Part shown: in pieces, positions 45,564-55,645 of the stretch
Layout: each line of letters begins with the position of its first letter
Position numbering within the stretch: position 1 is the stretch's first letter
Assembly (NCBI GenBank): GCA_964650525.1
Contig: CAZYUA010000007.1
Span: 1-64,000 of the forward strand
DNA: 64,000 nucleotides
Direction: 5' to 3'
Origin: UBA1413 sp964650525
GTDB lineage: Bacteria; Bacteroidota; Bacteroidia; Bacteroidales; Prolixibacteraceae
Notes under the pieces: generated by a model
Databases searched by the model: none
Seen by the model: only the letters and a program-made list of their open reading frames with translations
What the model was told of the DNA's origin: nothing
Position numbers and translations under genes: made by a program

Positions 45564-45593
45564 CAAAAGTAGCCAATTTACAGTACAAAGGTA
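45564..45593 (-). promoter_or_regulatory. Two -7 boxes facing mqnC
   Basis: TACTTTTG (complement of 45564-45571) and TACCTTTG (complement of 45586-45593), both perfect TAnnTTTG. Neither has TTG at 19-21 bases; for the second, a TTTG inside the palindrome lies at 24 bases. Confidence 0.4.
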
Positions 45594-45607
45594 CCGGCAC
45601 AGGGAAT

Positions 45608-45655
45608 TCAGGAACCCCAAATTGTAATCTGCAGATTACAATTTGGGGTTCCTGA
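45608..45655. repeat. Perfect 48-bp palindrome
   Basis: Positions 45608-45631 are the exact reverse complement of 45632-45655, with no loop, centred on CTGCAG. Both strands read the same. It lies between two divergent genes and does not resemble a T-tailed terminator, since neither arm is followed by a T run. Confidence 0.97.
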
Positions 45656-45737
45656 TCCGGACAGAGATGCGGCATTGCCCGCCAGGCAAAGGGATTCTGG
45701 CATCTCCCTTTCATCGGGACTCCCCGGGAGGCTGCCG

Positions 45738-45770
45738 TTTGTAAAAAATCTAAATAAAAGCGTAATTTTG
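45738..45770 (+). promoter_or_regulatory. Promoter of the pdxA-ruvA-sprA operon
   Basis: TTTG (45738-45741), 21-base spacer, TAATTTTG (45763-45770). Predicted start near 45777 with a leader of about 37 nt. Confidence 0.72.
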
Positions 45771-45813
45771 CTCTCTCCACCGTAGAAAAAAACGATCAAA
45801 AAAAAGAAATGTT

Positions 45814-46914
45814 ATGGTTTATAATCCGAAAATAAAAGTAGGTATATCGCACGGGGATATCAACGGCATTGGGTACGAAGTGATTATCAAAACGCTGATG
45901 GAGCCGGGAATCCTGGAGATGTGCACGCCGGTGATTTATGGTTCGCCCAAAGTAGCGGCCTATCATCGTAAAGCTTTAAATGTCGAAAATGTAATTTTCA
46001 ACCACATACGCAGCATTCAGGAGGCATCGGCCAACAAACCGAATATCATCAACTGCGTGAACGATGAAATTCGGGTAGAGTTGGGGAAATCAACGCCTTC
46101 GGCAGGTGAATCCTCTTTCCAGGCACTTGAAAGAGCGGTGGCTGACCTGCAGAAAGGGCTGATCGACGTATTGATTACCGCACCCATCAACAAGTACAAT
46201 ATTCAGAGTGAACAGTTCAAATTTCCGGGCCATACCGAATACCTGGCACGCCAGTTCAAAACCGAAGATTTTCTGATGCTGATGGTCAGTGAGAACCTGA
46301 AAGTGGGAGTTGTCACGGGTCACATTGCGGTGGGGGAGGTACCTAAACACATCACCAAACGGAAGATTCTTTCCAAGATCCGGATACTTCACCAGTGTCT
46401 GTTGGAGGATTTTGCCGTTACCAATCCCCGGATCGCAGTGCTGGGGTTGAACCCGCATGCCGGCGACACCGGGCTGATTGGCAGGGAGGATCTGGAGATT
46501 ATTGCTCCGGCCATAGACCAGGCTGTCGGAGAAGGGATCACGGTTCTGGGGCCTTATGCGGCGGATGGCTTTTTCGGATCGGGCGATTATGCCCGTTTTG
46601 ATGCCATTCTGGCTATGTACCACGATCAGGGTCTGGTTCCGTTCAAACTGATCAGCTTTGAGAGAGGGGTTAATTTTACCGCCGGTCTCCCGGCCGTCCG
46701 CACCTCCCCGGCCCACGGAACAGCCTATGATATTGCAGGAGAGGGAACTGCGTCGCCCGACTCCTTCCGGGAGGCTCTCTACACAGCCATCGACATCCAT
46801 AAGAACAGGCAGATCTACAGGGAAGCTGCCCGGGATCCTCTGAAAAAATTCGACATCAACCCGAACCAGGTGGATGAAGTCATCGACATACAGGCAGACG
46901 ACGAGACCCTTTAA
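45814..46914 (+). CDS. pdxA: 4-hydroxythreonine-4-phosphate dehydrogenase
   Basis: 366 residues. Oxidises 4-phosphohydroxy-threonine in the DXP-dependent pyridoxal phosphate pathway. Metal-site histidines are visible in FPGHTEYLA, MYHDQGLVPFK and TSPAHGTAYDIAG; the N-terminal GISHGDINGIGYEVI is characteristic. ATG 45814. First gene of a tightly spaced run: ruvA follows after 11 bases. Confidence 0.96.
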   Translation: MVYNPKIKVGISHGDINGIGYEVIIKTLMEPGILEMCTPVIYGSPKVAAYHRKALNVENVIFNHIRSIQEASANKPNIINCVNDEIRVELGKSTPSAGESSFQALERAVADLQKGLIDVLITAPINKYNIQSEQFKFPGHTEYLARQFKTEDFLMLMVSENLKVGVVTGHIAVGEVPKHITKRKILSKIRILHQCLLEDFAVTNPRIAVLGLNPHAGDTGLIGREDLEIIAPAIDQAVGEGITVLGPYAADGFFGSGDYARFDAILAMYHDQGLVPFKLISFERGVNFTAGLPAVRTSPAHGTAYDIAGEGTASPDSFREALYTAIDIHKNRQIYREAARDPLKKFDINPNQVDEVIDIQADDETL

Positions 46915-46925
46915 ACCAACGTTCC

Positions 46926-47507
46926 ATGTATGAATTTATCCAGGGCGAAATAGCCGAGATCAATCCGGCACGGGTGGTTCTGCTGGCCGGCGGAGTCGGG
47001 TATTGCATCCAGATTTCGCTCAACACTTTTTCAGCCCTGAACGGAAAGGATCAGGCCAGGGTCTACACCCACCTGATTGTTCGCGAAGATGCCCATCTGT
47101 TGGTGGGTTTTGCCAGCCTTTCTGAAAGGGAACTCTTCCGCAACCTATTGTCTGTAAGCGGAGTAGGCCCATCGACAGCCTTGATGATGCTCTCTTCGTT
47201 GTCGCCGGGAGAGGTATTGGCAGCCATCGCCACCGACAATGTAAGCCTCCTCAAATCGGTAAAGGGTATCGGCATAAAAACGGCACAAAGGATCATCATC
47301 GACCTGAAAGACAAAGTCTCAAAAGTCCCGTCTGACCAACAAATTTTGATTCCCCAAAACAATACAGTTCGCGAAGAAGCGTTATCAGCATTGGTAATGC
47401 TGGGTTTCGGCAGAAAAGAAGCTGAAACGGCACTGGACAAAGTATTCAAGGAGCATCCCGGATCGAGCCTGGAAGCAGTGGTGAAACTTACATTAAAAAG
47501 GTTATAA
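46926..47507 (+). CDS. ruvA: Holliday junction helicase subunit RuvA
   Basis: 193 residues, normal length. N-terminal OB domain (MYEFIQGEIAEINPARVVLL), two helix-hairpin-helix motifs with GVGPSTALMMLSSL and KGIGIKTAQRIIIDLKDK, and the mobile C-terminal domain (EEALSALVMLGFGRKEAE). It binds Holliday junctions and loads RuvB. It sits 7 bases before sprA, an arrangement I recall in other Bacteroidota. Confidence 0.97.
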   Translation: MYEFIQGEIAEINPARVVLLAGGVGYCIQISLNTFSALNGKDQARVYTHLIVREDAHLLVGFASLSERELFRNLLSVSGVGPSTALMMLSSLSPGEVLAAIATDNVSLLKSVKGIGIKTAQRIIIDLKDKVSKVPSDQQILIPQNNTVREEALSALVMLGFGRKEAETALDKVFKEHPGSSLEAVVKLTLKRL

Positions 47508-47514
47508 ACATCGG

Positions 47515-50500
47515 ATGAGTTTGCGGTTTAGAGCACTATATATCCTTCTTTTTTCCAGCTTTGTTTTCCTGTGTTTGCCCCTTTCCGGTTCCGGAACGGG
47601 AAAGGAATCAGACTACCGGGAATTCGGGGCCATTGGAGAACTGTCATTTTCCGCAGATACTGTACGGATGGATACCACGGGAAATCTCCCGTTTCCCTTC
47701 AGAGACAAACCGGCCTTTGGGTTCTCCGACCGCAACGACTCGCTGAACCTGTTTCTGAAAAAACCTGAAAATATCGGTTTCCAGGTTGAATACGACCCTG
47801 TTACGGGGCAATACGTATTTTACGAAAAAGTGGGTAAGCTCAATTACCGGCTTCCCCAGGCCATGTCGCTCGACGATTATGTGGATTATGATTTCCGTAA
47901 ATCGGTGGAAGCTTACTGGCAACAGCGGCGTAACATCACCGACATACAGCCCGGGGGATCGCTGATACCCCGGCTTACCATTCAAAGCGAAGCTTTCAAC
48001 CGGATTTTCGGCGGTAATACCATCAATATACAGCCCCAGGGATATGTAGAGGTAAGCTTCGGATATCAGATGAATGCCACCGATAATCCCGCGATTCCTG
48101 AAAGGTTGCGGAAAGTGCCCACCTTCGACTTTGATCAGAAAATCCAGATGAATGTCATGGGGCAGATTGGCACCAAAATGAACATGCGGGTCAACTACAA
48201 CACGGAAGCAACCTTCGATTATGAGAATAAGATGAACCTGGAGCATACCGGGGAGGATGATGATATCATAAAAAGGATAGAAGCAGGGAATGTGTCCCTT
48301 CCCCTGAACGGATCCCTGATTACCGGGGCTTCCAACTTGTTTGGGGTAAAAGCCGAGATGCAGTTTGGGAAACTTACCCTGACCACCCTGTTTTCGCAGC
48401 ACAAGGGAGAGACCCAGACTGTGGAAACAGAAGGAGGGGCCCAGATAACCACTTTTGACATTCCGGCACACGATTACGACGCCAATCGTCATTTTTTCCT
48501 GTCCCAGTATTTTCGCGACCATTACAACGAGGCCCTTTCCAGCCTGCCGGTCATCCGGTCGGGCATCACCATCAACAAAATTGAAGTCTGGGTTACCAAC
48601 AAATCCAGCAATTTCACTGAATCCAGGAATATTCTGGCTTTGCAGGATCTTGGAGAGCATAATCCCCACATTTACAATAAGATACCTGAATTCCAGGAAA
48701 TCCCGGGGCAACCATTTCCGGGAAATATCTACCCGCGCAACGAAGCCAACGGTTTATACGGCGAAATCGGGACCAATCTTGCGGATGTTCGCAATATCCA
48801 ATCTATCACTTCGGTTATGTCGCGATTTGGGAACCGGTTTCTCGGGGGGCGCGATTTTGAAAAAATCGAACAGGCGCGAAAACTGAATTCTTCTGAATAC
48901 ACGGTAAACACCCGGCTGGGCTACCTTTCGCTGAACACCTCCCTGAACAGCGATGAGATCCTTGCGGTAGCCTTCAATTATACGGTAAACGGACAGGTTT
49001 ATCAAATTGGGGAATTCTCTACCGACGGGATCGATGCCCCGCAAACGCTGGTTTTAAAACTGATCAAGGGTACCAATCTTTCACCTGGGTTGCCTACGTG
49101 GAATCTGATGATGAAAAATGTGTACAACCTGAATGCTTACCAGCTTTCGAATGAGAATTTCACCCTGAATGTGATGTTCATGAACGATTCTACAGGGACC
49201 TACATCAATTATATTCCCGAAGGCAGGCTGAACGGTCACATACTGTTGAACGTCATGAACCTCGACAGGCTGAACAAACAGCAGGATCCTTACCGGGACG
49301 GGGTATTTGACTATATCGAAGGGATAACGGTACTTTCAGGTTCGGGGAGGATCATTTTCCCGGTACTGGAGCCTTTCGGGAGCCATCTGGCCGATTCGAT
49401 CGGGAACCCGGCGTTGGTGCAAAAATATGCCTACCGATCGTTGTACGATTCAACCAAAACCGTTGCGGAGCAGGATGCCGAGCATAACAAGTACCGTTTG
49501 ACAGGGAGTTATAAAGGTTCTTCCAGTTCCGACATCATGGTTGGAGCATTCAACCTGTCGCAGGGATCGGTGAAGGTGACTGCCGGGGGCCGGGAACTGG
49601 TTGAAAATGTCGACTACACCGTTGATTATACGCTGGGGCGGGTTACCATCATCAATGCGGGGTTGCTGGAGGCGGGGACACCGGTGCAGGTTTCCACCGA
49701 GAGTGAGGATCTGTTTTCGATGCAGCGGAAGACCCTGTTGGGGACCCACGCCAATTATGCGTTTTCAGACCGTTTCAACCTGGGAGCGACCGCGTTGTTT
49801 ATGCAGGAGAGGCCCCTCACCCAAAAAATAGATTACGGCGAAGACCCCATTTCGAATCTGATGTTAGGGATGGATGCCCGTTTTTCTACCGAAAGCCAGT
49901 TCCTGACCAAAGCCATTGACCTGCTGCCTTTCATCACCACCAAAACCCCTTCGTCGATTGATTTTGAAGGGGAATTTGCCCAGTTGATCCCGGGTCACTC
50001 CCGGGTGATCCAAAAAAGCGGCACTGCCTATGTGGATGATTTCGAAGGCACCAAGACGTCGCTCGATCTGAAACCCCGGCAAAACTGGGTCCTGGCCAGC
50101 ACTCCCCAGCACCAGGCGCTCCTCCCCGAAGGAGATCTTCCCAACCGGCTGGATTACAACTTTAACAGGGCTTTGCTGGCCTGGTACACCATCGATCCCC
50201 TCTTTCTCCGGAACAGCAGCCTTACCCCCGATCACATCAAAAACGACCAGAACCTGCAGTCTAATCACCTGGTGCGTGAGGTGTTCGAAAAAGAGATTTT
50301 TCCCGCCAAGGAGTCGCCGGTCGGACAACCCACCAACATTTCCGTCCTCGATCTGGCCTATTATCCGAACGAAAGAGGGCCCTATAACTACGATACCAGG
50401 CCCGGGGAATTTTCCGGCGGACTCGACCCGGAGGGATATCTGAGAAATCCGGCCTCCCGGTGGGCGGGGATTATGCGCAGGATCGAAAACAGCGACTTTG

Positions 50501-53500
50501 AAACGGCGAACATCGAATTCATTGAATTCTGGCTGATGGATCCTTTCGTGAACGATTCCCTGGGGAAGATGTCTGGAGGCAACCTGTATCTGAATCTTGG
50601 CGACATTTCCGAAGACATCCTGCGCGACGGAAGAAAATCGTTCGAAAACGGCCTGCCCACCACCAGCACCCTTACCAATATGGATACTACCATCTGGGGC
50701 AGAATATCCACACAGCAGTCACTGGTGAATGCCTTCGACAACAACCCTGCTTCCCGGCAGTACCAGGATATCGGGATGGACGGGCTGAACAACACCGATG
50801 AAGAGGGCTTTTTCAATTCCTATCTCGGGGAATTGAAAAATGTCGTCTCAGACGAAGTGTACCGGCGTCTGGCAACCGATCCTTCGGGTGATGATTACCA
50901 TTACTACCGGGGATCCGATTACGACCAGCAGCAACTGGGCATCCTCGAGCGTTACAAGCGCTACAACGGCCCGGAAGGGAATTCCCCGACAACCGAGATG
51001 TCGCCCGAGTCGTACCCGACATCAGCCTCCACCTTGCCCGACATGGAGGATATCAACAACGACAACACCCTGAATGAGTATGAACGCTATTATCAGTACC
51101 AGATAAGCCTCCGGAAGAAGGATATGATCCTGGGCACCAACTACATTAACGACATCAAGCAAAGCCGGGTGCAACTGAAAAACGGCCAGATCGGCGAAGT
51201 AAAATGGTACCAGTTCAAGATTCCCATCCGGGAATACGACGATGTGTTTGGTACGATTTCCGATTTTAAGTCTATTCGTTTTCTTCGGTTGTTTTTGCAT
51301 GGTTTTGCCGATCCGGTGGTACTGCGGTTTGCGACCCTCGATCTGGTGCGGGCCGACTGGCGCCGTTACACCCGGAGCCTTGCCGAGGAGGGTGCCGGAG
51401 AATCCCTGGATGCCTCTTTTGATGTGTCGGCGGTGAATATTGAGGAAAACGGCAGTAAAGAACCGGTCAATTACATACTGCCTCCCGGCATCGACAGGGT
51501 TATTGATCCTGCCAACCCTCAACTGCGGCAGTTGAACGAACAATCGATGGTCATGAAGGTAACCGGACTGGAACAGGGAGATGCCCGGGCAGCCTATAAA
51601 ACCATTTACATGGATTTCAGGAAATACAAACGGCTGAAACTGGAAATCCATGCAGAAGAGATGGAAGGATACCCGATTAAGGATGATGAGCTTACCTTTT
51701 TTATCCGGATGGGGTCTGATTACAGTTATAATTACTATGAATACGAGATTCCGCTGAGGCTGACCCCGGAAGGGCGGTACAACGGGGAGATAGAGGCAGA
51801 CCGGTATGAGGTATGGCCGGATGCCAACCGGATGGATGTACCGCTTGAGTTGTTCACCAATGCGAAGACAGCCCGTGATGCTGACATCCGGAAGGCAGGA
51901 TCCACTATGGGGTTACAGCAGGTTTACGAACAGATCCACCGGGGATGGAACGAAAACAAAAACAGGATCCGTATCAAGGGCAGCCCCAACCTGGGCAACA
52001 TCCAGGTAATGATGATGGGTATCCGCAACAAAAAGAGAACGTTAAATACCGGGCCCAAATCGGTGGAAGTATGGGTGAATGAACTCAGGCTTACCGACTT
52101 TGACGAAAGTGCGGGATGGGCGGCCATCGGAAGGGTCACCACCCGGCTGGCCGATGTGGGTACGGTTACCATTGCCGGCCGTTACCGCTCTGCCGGCTTT
52201 GGAAGTATCGAACAAAATGTAAACCAGCGAAGCCTCGATAACCAGGCTGAATTTGACATCGCCTCGACCATCGATCTGGGTCGCTTCTTCCCGAAAGAAG
52301 CAGGGGTCAACCTTCCCCTCTATTATGGGTATTCGAAAAGCAACAGCACACCCCAGTACGATCCTCTGAATCCGGACATTAAGCTGGAAGAATCGCTGAA
52401 GAACTTCGACACACGACGGGAAAGGGATTCCATACGAAGCATCGCACAGGACCTGGTGGTCAGGAAAAGCATCAACCTTACCAACATAAAAATAGATCCT
52501 CAGACTGATGAGCCCAAACCCCCGAAATTATGGAGCCCCGGGAATTTTGCCCTGACCTACTCCTACAACGAGATTTTCAAAAGGAATATCAACACGGAAT
52601 ACAACATCGACAAGATTTCGAGAGGGATGTTTTCCTACAATTTCAACACCCGGCCCAAGTTGTTTACGCCCCTCGAAAAAGTCGCATTTTTACAGAAAGG
52701 CCCGTTGAAGCTGATCGGCGATATCAACATCTACCCCCTTCCGGCGCAGATTTCGTTTCGCACGGATCTGTACCGGCGGTACAACGAGATCCAGACCCGC
52801 AACATTACCAACCCCGGGATGATATTGCCCAAGACGTTTGAAAAAGATTTTCTCTGGAACCGTTATTTTGATCTGAGGTACGATGTTACGCGGAATCTGA
52901 AGGTTGACTTTTCTTCCAAAAACAGTTCCAGGATTGATGAACCGGAGGGAAGGATCAACCGGCGGGATGATGATTATGAATGGAAGCGGGATTCGATCAT
53001 TTCCAGCCTGGTGGACCTGGGGCGTCCTGTCTTGTACAACCACAATGTGAATGCCTCGTACACGCTGCCGCTCCAACAGATCAAGGTGTTGAATTTTCTG
53101 AATGCCACGGCCAGATACCAGGGGACCTACAACTGGTCGGCAGGGGCGATTACGGCAGATACGGTAAGGCTGGGGAATATGGTTGAAAACTCCCAGAACC
53201 TTCAGCTTACCGGCAACGTCAGCATGATGAGCCTGTACAATATGGTGCCCTATCTGAAGAAACTGGACGCCAAGTTTCAGAATACCGGAAGAAGCCGGTA
53301 CGGGGGCAGCCGTTCCGGGAGGAGCATGCAACAGGGAACCACAGGACGGCAGCCTCAGGTACAGCGGCAGCCTACCCCTCAACCCGCTCCGGAATTCAGT
53401 CAGCGAAATGTCAGCATGAATGCCGGTGAGCCATTTACCATCAGCCATAATCTGGGGCTCAGGGAGGTGACCCTGAAGGTTACCGATTCCCGGGGGAAAG

Positions 53501-55059
53501 AGGTAACCGGTAAAGTAAAGCCCCTCGACCGGAACAAGGTAGAGTTCATTCCGGCCGACACCTTGAAATCGGCAAATGTCCAGGTGATCGGGAAACCTGA
53601 AAAAAATATTCTGAAAGACATTCTGGACGTGACCCTGCGGATGGCCACCGGCATCCGCAATATTTCAGTCAACTACAGCATCTCCGGCGGTTCTGTGCTG
53701 CCGGGGTACCTGCCTGAGCCGGCTGTTTTCGGGGGAGGAAGGTACACGGCAGATCCGGCATTGTTCAGCCACATGAACGGAAGCAGTTTTACACCCGGGT
53801 TACCCTTTTTGCTGGGCTGGCAAGACAGGCAGTTTGCCCGCCGCGCAGGCGAAAAAGGATGGTTAACCACCGACCCCCTGTTGAACCTGCCCTTCCAGTA
53901 CAACCGGAATGAACGTTTCAGCCTGCGGGCCGATGTGGAACCCCTTCCCGATCTGAGGATTGACGTGAACGCCGACCGTTCCATTTCGAAAAACCTGAGT
54001 GAATTTTACAATTATGATCCTTCGGAGTCCCGATTCAATGCGGAGAACATGACTGAAAAGGGAAATTTCAGCATGTCGGTACTCACCTGGGGAACTGCTT
54101 TTTTTGCCATAGGAAAAGAAGAAGTCCACCAGTCGGAAGCGTTTCAGCGGTTGAAAGATTACCGGCTGATTATTGCGCGGCGGCTGGCTAACCAACGCCC
54201 GGCAGGTCCGGATTATAACCCGGGAGTCACCGACCTGGCTACCGGCTTCCCCGACGGCTACGGACCTACCTCTGTGGAAGTGCTGGTACCTGCATTCCTG
54301 GCAGCCTACCAGAATATAGACCCCGGAAAAGTATCGCTCGGCATGTTCCCGTCCATCAAATATATACGGCCCAACTGGCGGGTCCAGTATGAAGGTATGG
54401 TTTCACGCATCCCCAAAATCAACGAGATCATGAAAACCATGAATTTCACCCACTCCTACCGGTCGAGCTATTCTGTCGGATCTTTCCTGACAAACCTCAA
54501 TTACCTGGCTGCCGAGGATGGGTTCAGCTATATCCGGGATATTCAGAACAATTTTCTGCCCGCGTTCGATTTTAACTCGGTAAGCATCAACGAGACCTTC
54601 AGCCCGCTGATCAACATGGATATCACCTGGATCAACGACCTGACCACCCGTGCCGAATTAAAGCGAACCAGGACCATGGCCCTCTCGTTTGCCAATAACC
54701 AGCTGACGGAAACCCTAAGCAACGAGTTTATTGTCGGGGTTGGATACCGGTTTACCAGGATGGACCTCATTCTGAAAACGAAAAGCTCGCAGCAATCCTA
54801 TTCCAATGATCTTACGCTCCGGGCTGACTTTTCGATGAGGAAAAACAAGACCGTCCTTCGCCGGCTGGTCGAAGACACCGACCAGCTTACAGCCGGTCAG
54901 AATGCCATCACCATCAAAACCACAGCGGATTATATGCTCAGCGACCGGTTTCAGCTCAGGGTCTATTATGACAAAATCATCAACCAACCCTTTGTCGGTT
55001 CTTTTGACACATCAAACACCAATTTCGGGGTGAGTTTCCGCTTTACGCTGGCGCAATAA
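47515..55059 (+). CDS. sprA: SprA, outer-membrane translocon of the type IX secretion system
   Basis: 2514 residues, the size range of SprA/Sov. Signal peptide about 1-25. SprA forms a giant 36-strand beta-barrel that passes folded substrates across the outer membrane with PorV and partner proteins (established for Flavobacterium). Two copies of the SprA N-terminal type domain and many aromatic-rich strand segments are seen, for example near PGYVEVSFGYQMNATDN-like text around residue 180. A low-complexity Gly/Arg/Ser then Pro/Gln stretch (about 1925-1962) interrupts the barrel. The C-terminus ends in a strand, FGVSFRFTLAQ, with the usual terminal aromatic/hydrophobic pattern. The gene is 7 bases after ruvA. 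A T9SS substrate remnant lies elsewhere in the window. Confidence 0.95.
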   Translation: MSLRFRALYILLFSSFVFLCLPLSGSGTGKESDYREFGAIGELSFSADTVRMDTTGNLPFPFRDKPAFGFSDRNDSLNLFLKKPENIGFQVEYDPVTGQYVFYEKVGKLNYRLPQAMSLDDYVDYDFRKSVEAYWQQRRNITDIQPGGSLIPRLTIQSEAFNRIFGGNTINIQPQGYVEVSFGYQMNATDNPAIPERLRKVPTFDFDQKIQMNVMGQIGTKMNMRVNYNTEATFDYENKMNLEHTGEDDDIIKRIEAGNVSLPLNGSLITGASNLFGVKAEMQFGKLTLTTLFSQHKGETQTVETEGGAQITTFDIPAHDYDANRHFFLSQYFRDHYNEALSSLPVIRSGITINKIEVWVTNKSSNFTESRNILALQDLGEHNPHIYNKIPEFQEIPGQPFPGNIYPRNEANGLYGEIGTNLADVRNIQSITSVMSRFGNRFLGGRDFEKIEQARKLNSSEYTVNTRLGYLSLNTSLNSDEILAVAFNYTVNGQVYQIGEFSTDGIDAPQTLVLKLIKGTNLSPGLPTWNLMMKNVYNLNAYQLSNENFTLNVMFMNDSTGTYINYIPEGRLNGHILLNVMNLDRLNKQQDPYRDGVFDYIEGITVLSGSGRIIFPVLEPFGSHLADSIGNPALVQKYAYRSLYDSTKTVAEQDAEHNKYRLTGSYKGSSSSDIMVGAFNLSQGSVKVTAGGRELVENVDYTVDYTLGRVTIINAGLLEAGTPVQVSTESEDLFSMQRKTLLGTHANYAFSDRFNLGATALFMQERPLTQKIDYGEDPISNLMLGMDARFSTESQFLTKAIDLLPFITTKTPSSIDFEGEFAQLIPGHSRVIQKSGTAYVDDFEGTKTSLDLKPRQNWVLASTPQHQALLPEGDLPNRLDYNFNRALLAWYTIDPLFLRNSSLTPDHIKNDQNLQSNHLVREVFEKEIFPAKESPVGQPTNISVLDLAYYPNERGPYNYDTRPGEFSGGLDPEGYLRNPASRWAGIMRRIENSDFETANIEFIEFWLMDPFVNDSLGKMSGGNLYLNLGDISEDILRDGRKSFENGLPTTSTLTNMDTTIWGRISTQQSLVNAFDNNPASRQYQDIGMDGLNNTDEEGFFNSYLGELKNVVSDEVYRRLATDPSGDDYHYYRGSDYDQQQLGILERYKRYNGPEGNSPTTEMSPESYPTSASTLPDMEDINNDNTLNEYERYYQYQISLRKKDMILGTNYINDIKQSRVQLKNGQIGEVKWYQFKIPIREYDDVFGTISDFKSIRFLRLFLHGFADPVVLRFATLDLVRADWRRYTRSLAEEGAGESLDASFDVSAVNIEENGSKEPVNYILPPGIDRVIDPANPQLRQLNEQSMVMKVTGLEQGDARAAYKTIYMDFRKYKRLKLEIHAEEMEGYPIKDDELTFFIRMGSDYSYNYYEYEIPLRLTPEGRYNGEIEADRYEVWPDANRMDVPLELFTNAKTARDADIRKAGSTMGLQQVYEQIHRGWNENKNRIRIKGSPNLGNIQVMMMGIRNKKRTLNTGPKSVEVWVNELRLTDFDESAGWAAIGRVTTRLADVGTVTIAGRYRSAGFGSIEQNVNQRSLDNQAEFDIASTIDLGRFFPKEAGVNLPLYYGYSKSNSTPQYDPLNPDIKLEESLKNFDTRRERDSIRSIAQDLVVRKSINLTNIKIDPQTDEPKPPKLWSPGNFALTYSYNEIFKRNINTEYNIDKISRGMFSYNFNTRPKLFTPLEKVAFLQKGPLKLIGDINIYPLPAQISFRTDLYRRYNEIQTRNITNPGMILPKTFEKDFLWNRYFDLRYDVTRNLKVDFSSKNSSRIDEPEGRINRRDDDYEWKRDSIISSLVDLGRPVLYNHNVNASYTLPLQQIKVLNFLNATARYQGTYNWSAGAITADTVRLGNMVENSQNLQLTGNVSMMSLYNMVPYLKKLDAKFQNTGRSRYGGSRSGRSMQQGTTGRQPQVQRQPTPQPAPEFSQRNVSMNAGEPFTISHNLGLREVTLKVTDSRGKEVTGKVKPLDRNKVEFIPADTLKSANVQVIGKPEKNILKDILDVTLRMATGIRNISVNYSISGGSVLPGYLPEPAVFGGGRYTADPALFSHMNGSSFTPGLPFLLGWQDRQFARRAGEKGWLTTDPLLNLPFQYNRNERFSLRADVEPLPDLRIDVNADRSISKNLSEFYNYDPSESRFNAENMTEKGNFSMSVLTWGTAFFAIGKEEVHQSEAFQRLKDYRLIIARRLANQRPAGPDYNPGVTDLATGFPDGYGPTSVEVLVPAFLAAYQNIDPGKVSLGMFPSIKYIRPNWRVQYEGMVSRIPKINEIMKTMNFTHSYRSSYSVGSFLTNLNYLAAEDGFSYIRDIQNNFLPAFDFNSVSINETFSPLINMDITWINDLTTRAELKRTRTMALSFANNQLTETLSNEFIVGVGYRFTRMDLILKTKSSQQSYSNDLTLRADFSMRKNKTVLRRLVEDTDQLTAGQNAITIKTTADYMLSDRFQLRVYYDKIINQPFVGSFDTSNTNFGVSFRFTLAQ

Positions 55060-55152
55060 ACCTCCCGGTTCTGTTATCTGGCCATCAGGCCACCCTGTAT
55101 AACCATTGGCAGGTTTAACCGTATGAACAGTTGAATGAAAAGTCTCACGGAT

Positions 55153-55572
55153 ATGAAACATCTCAGCTGGTTACTTGTAACCGTGGCACTGCTGGCAGCC
55201 TGCTCGGGACCCACTAAGCTCACCCGGGTTGATATCAACAACCGCGAAGAAGATATCACCGATTCGGTCGAATACGAACTGATCATCCTTGATCCAGGGT
55301 TTGAAAGCTGGTTTTTGATGTACAGCCGCCCCGACTGGTACCATTCTCAAAGATACTATGAAACCTGGAACCTTCAATACGTAACAGCCTGGAATGCAAA
55401 GGTCATGACACCCCGGTACAGCCGTTTTTTTGAAACAACCATCGGATATGAACCTTTTACCGATTACGGGCTGGAGTTGAATCATAAGCTCTTTTACTAT
55501 TTTCAGTATGTCGAAAGAGAGTTGAAGATACCGGTTCTTCCTCAAGGTATGGGCCCGCGCTCTGCGCTTTAG
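55153..55572 (+). CDS. DUF6146-type lipoprotein
   Basis: About 139 residues from ATG 55153, which begins a lipoprotein signal (MKHLSWLLVTVALLAAC, lipobox LAAC); an ATG 18 bases upstream is in frame. The conserved-looking body is YELIILDPGFESWFLMYSRPDWYHSQRYYETWN, then ITAWNAKV-type and YFQYVERELKIPVLP segments. This resembles a family of small Bacteroidota lipoproteins known to me as DUF6146; function unknown. It follows sprA by 93 bases and may belong to its operon. Confidence 0.72.
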   Translation: MKHLSWLLVTVALLAACSGPTKLTRVDINNREEDITDSVEYELIILDPGFESWFLMYSRPDWYHSQRYYETWNLQYVTAWNAKVMTPRYSRFFETTIGYEPFTDYGLELNHKLFYYFQYVERELKIPVLPQGMGPRSAL

Positions 55573-55645
55573 GGCCTGCCTGCTCCGGGTTTCTTTCATA
55601 TATCGCCAGGAAACAGAAGGAAAAACAAATCTAACTTACGACCGG

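Larger units (their letters stand above)
45448..45813. other. 366-base divergent gap between mqnC and pdxA
   Basis: Holds two -7 boxes for mqnC, the 48-bp palindrome at 45608-45655 and the pdxA promoter at 45738-45770. No protein-coding content recognised. Confidence 0.6.

Noticed and set aside
47644..48711. 355-codon minus-strand open frame in sprA
   Set aside because: Shadow; no signal, motif or start context.
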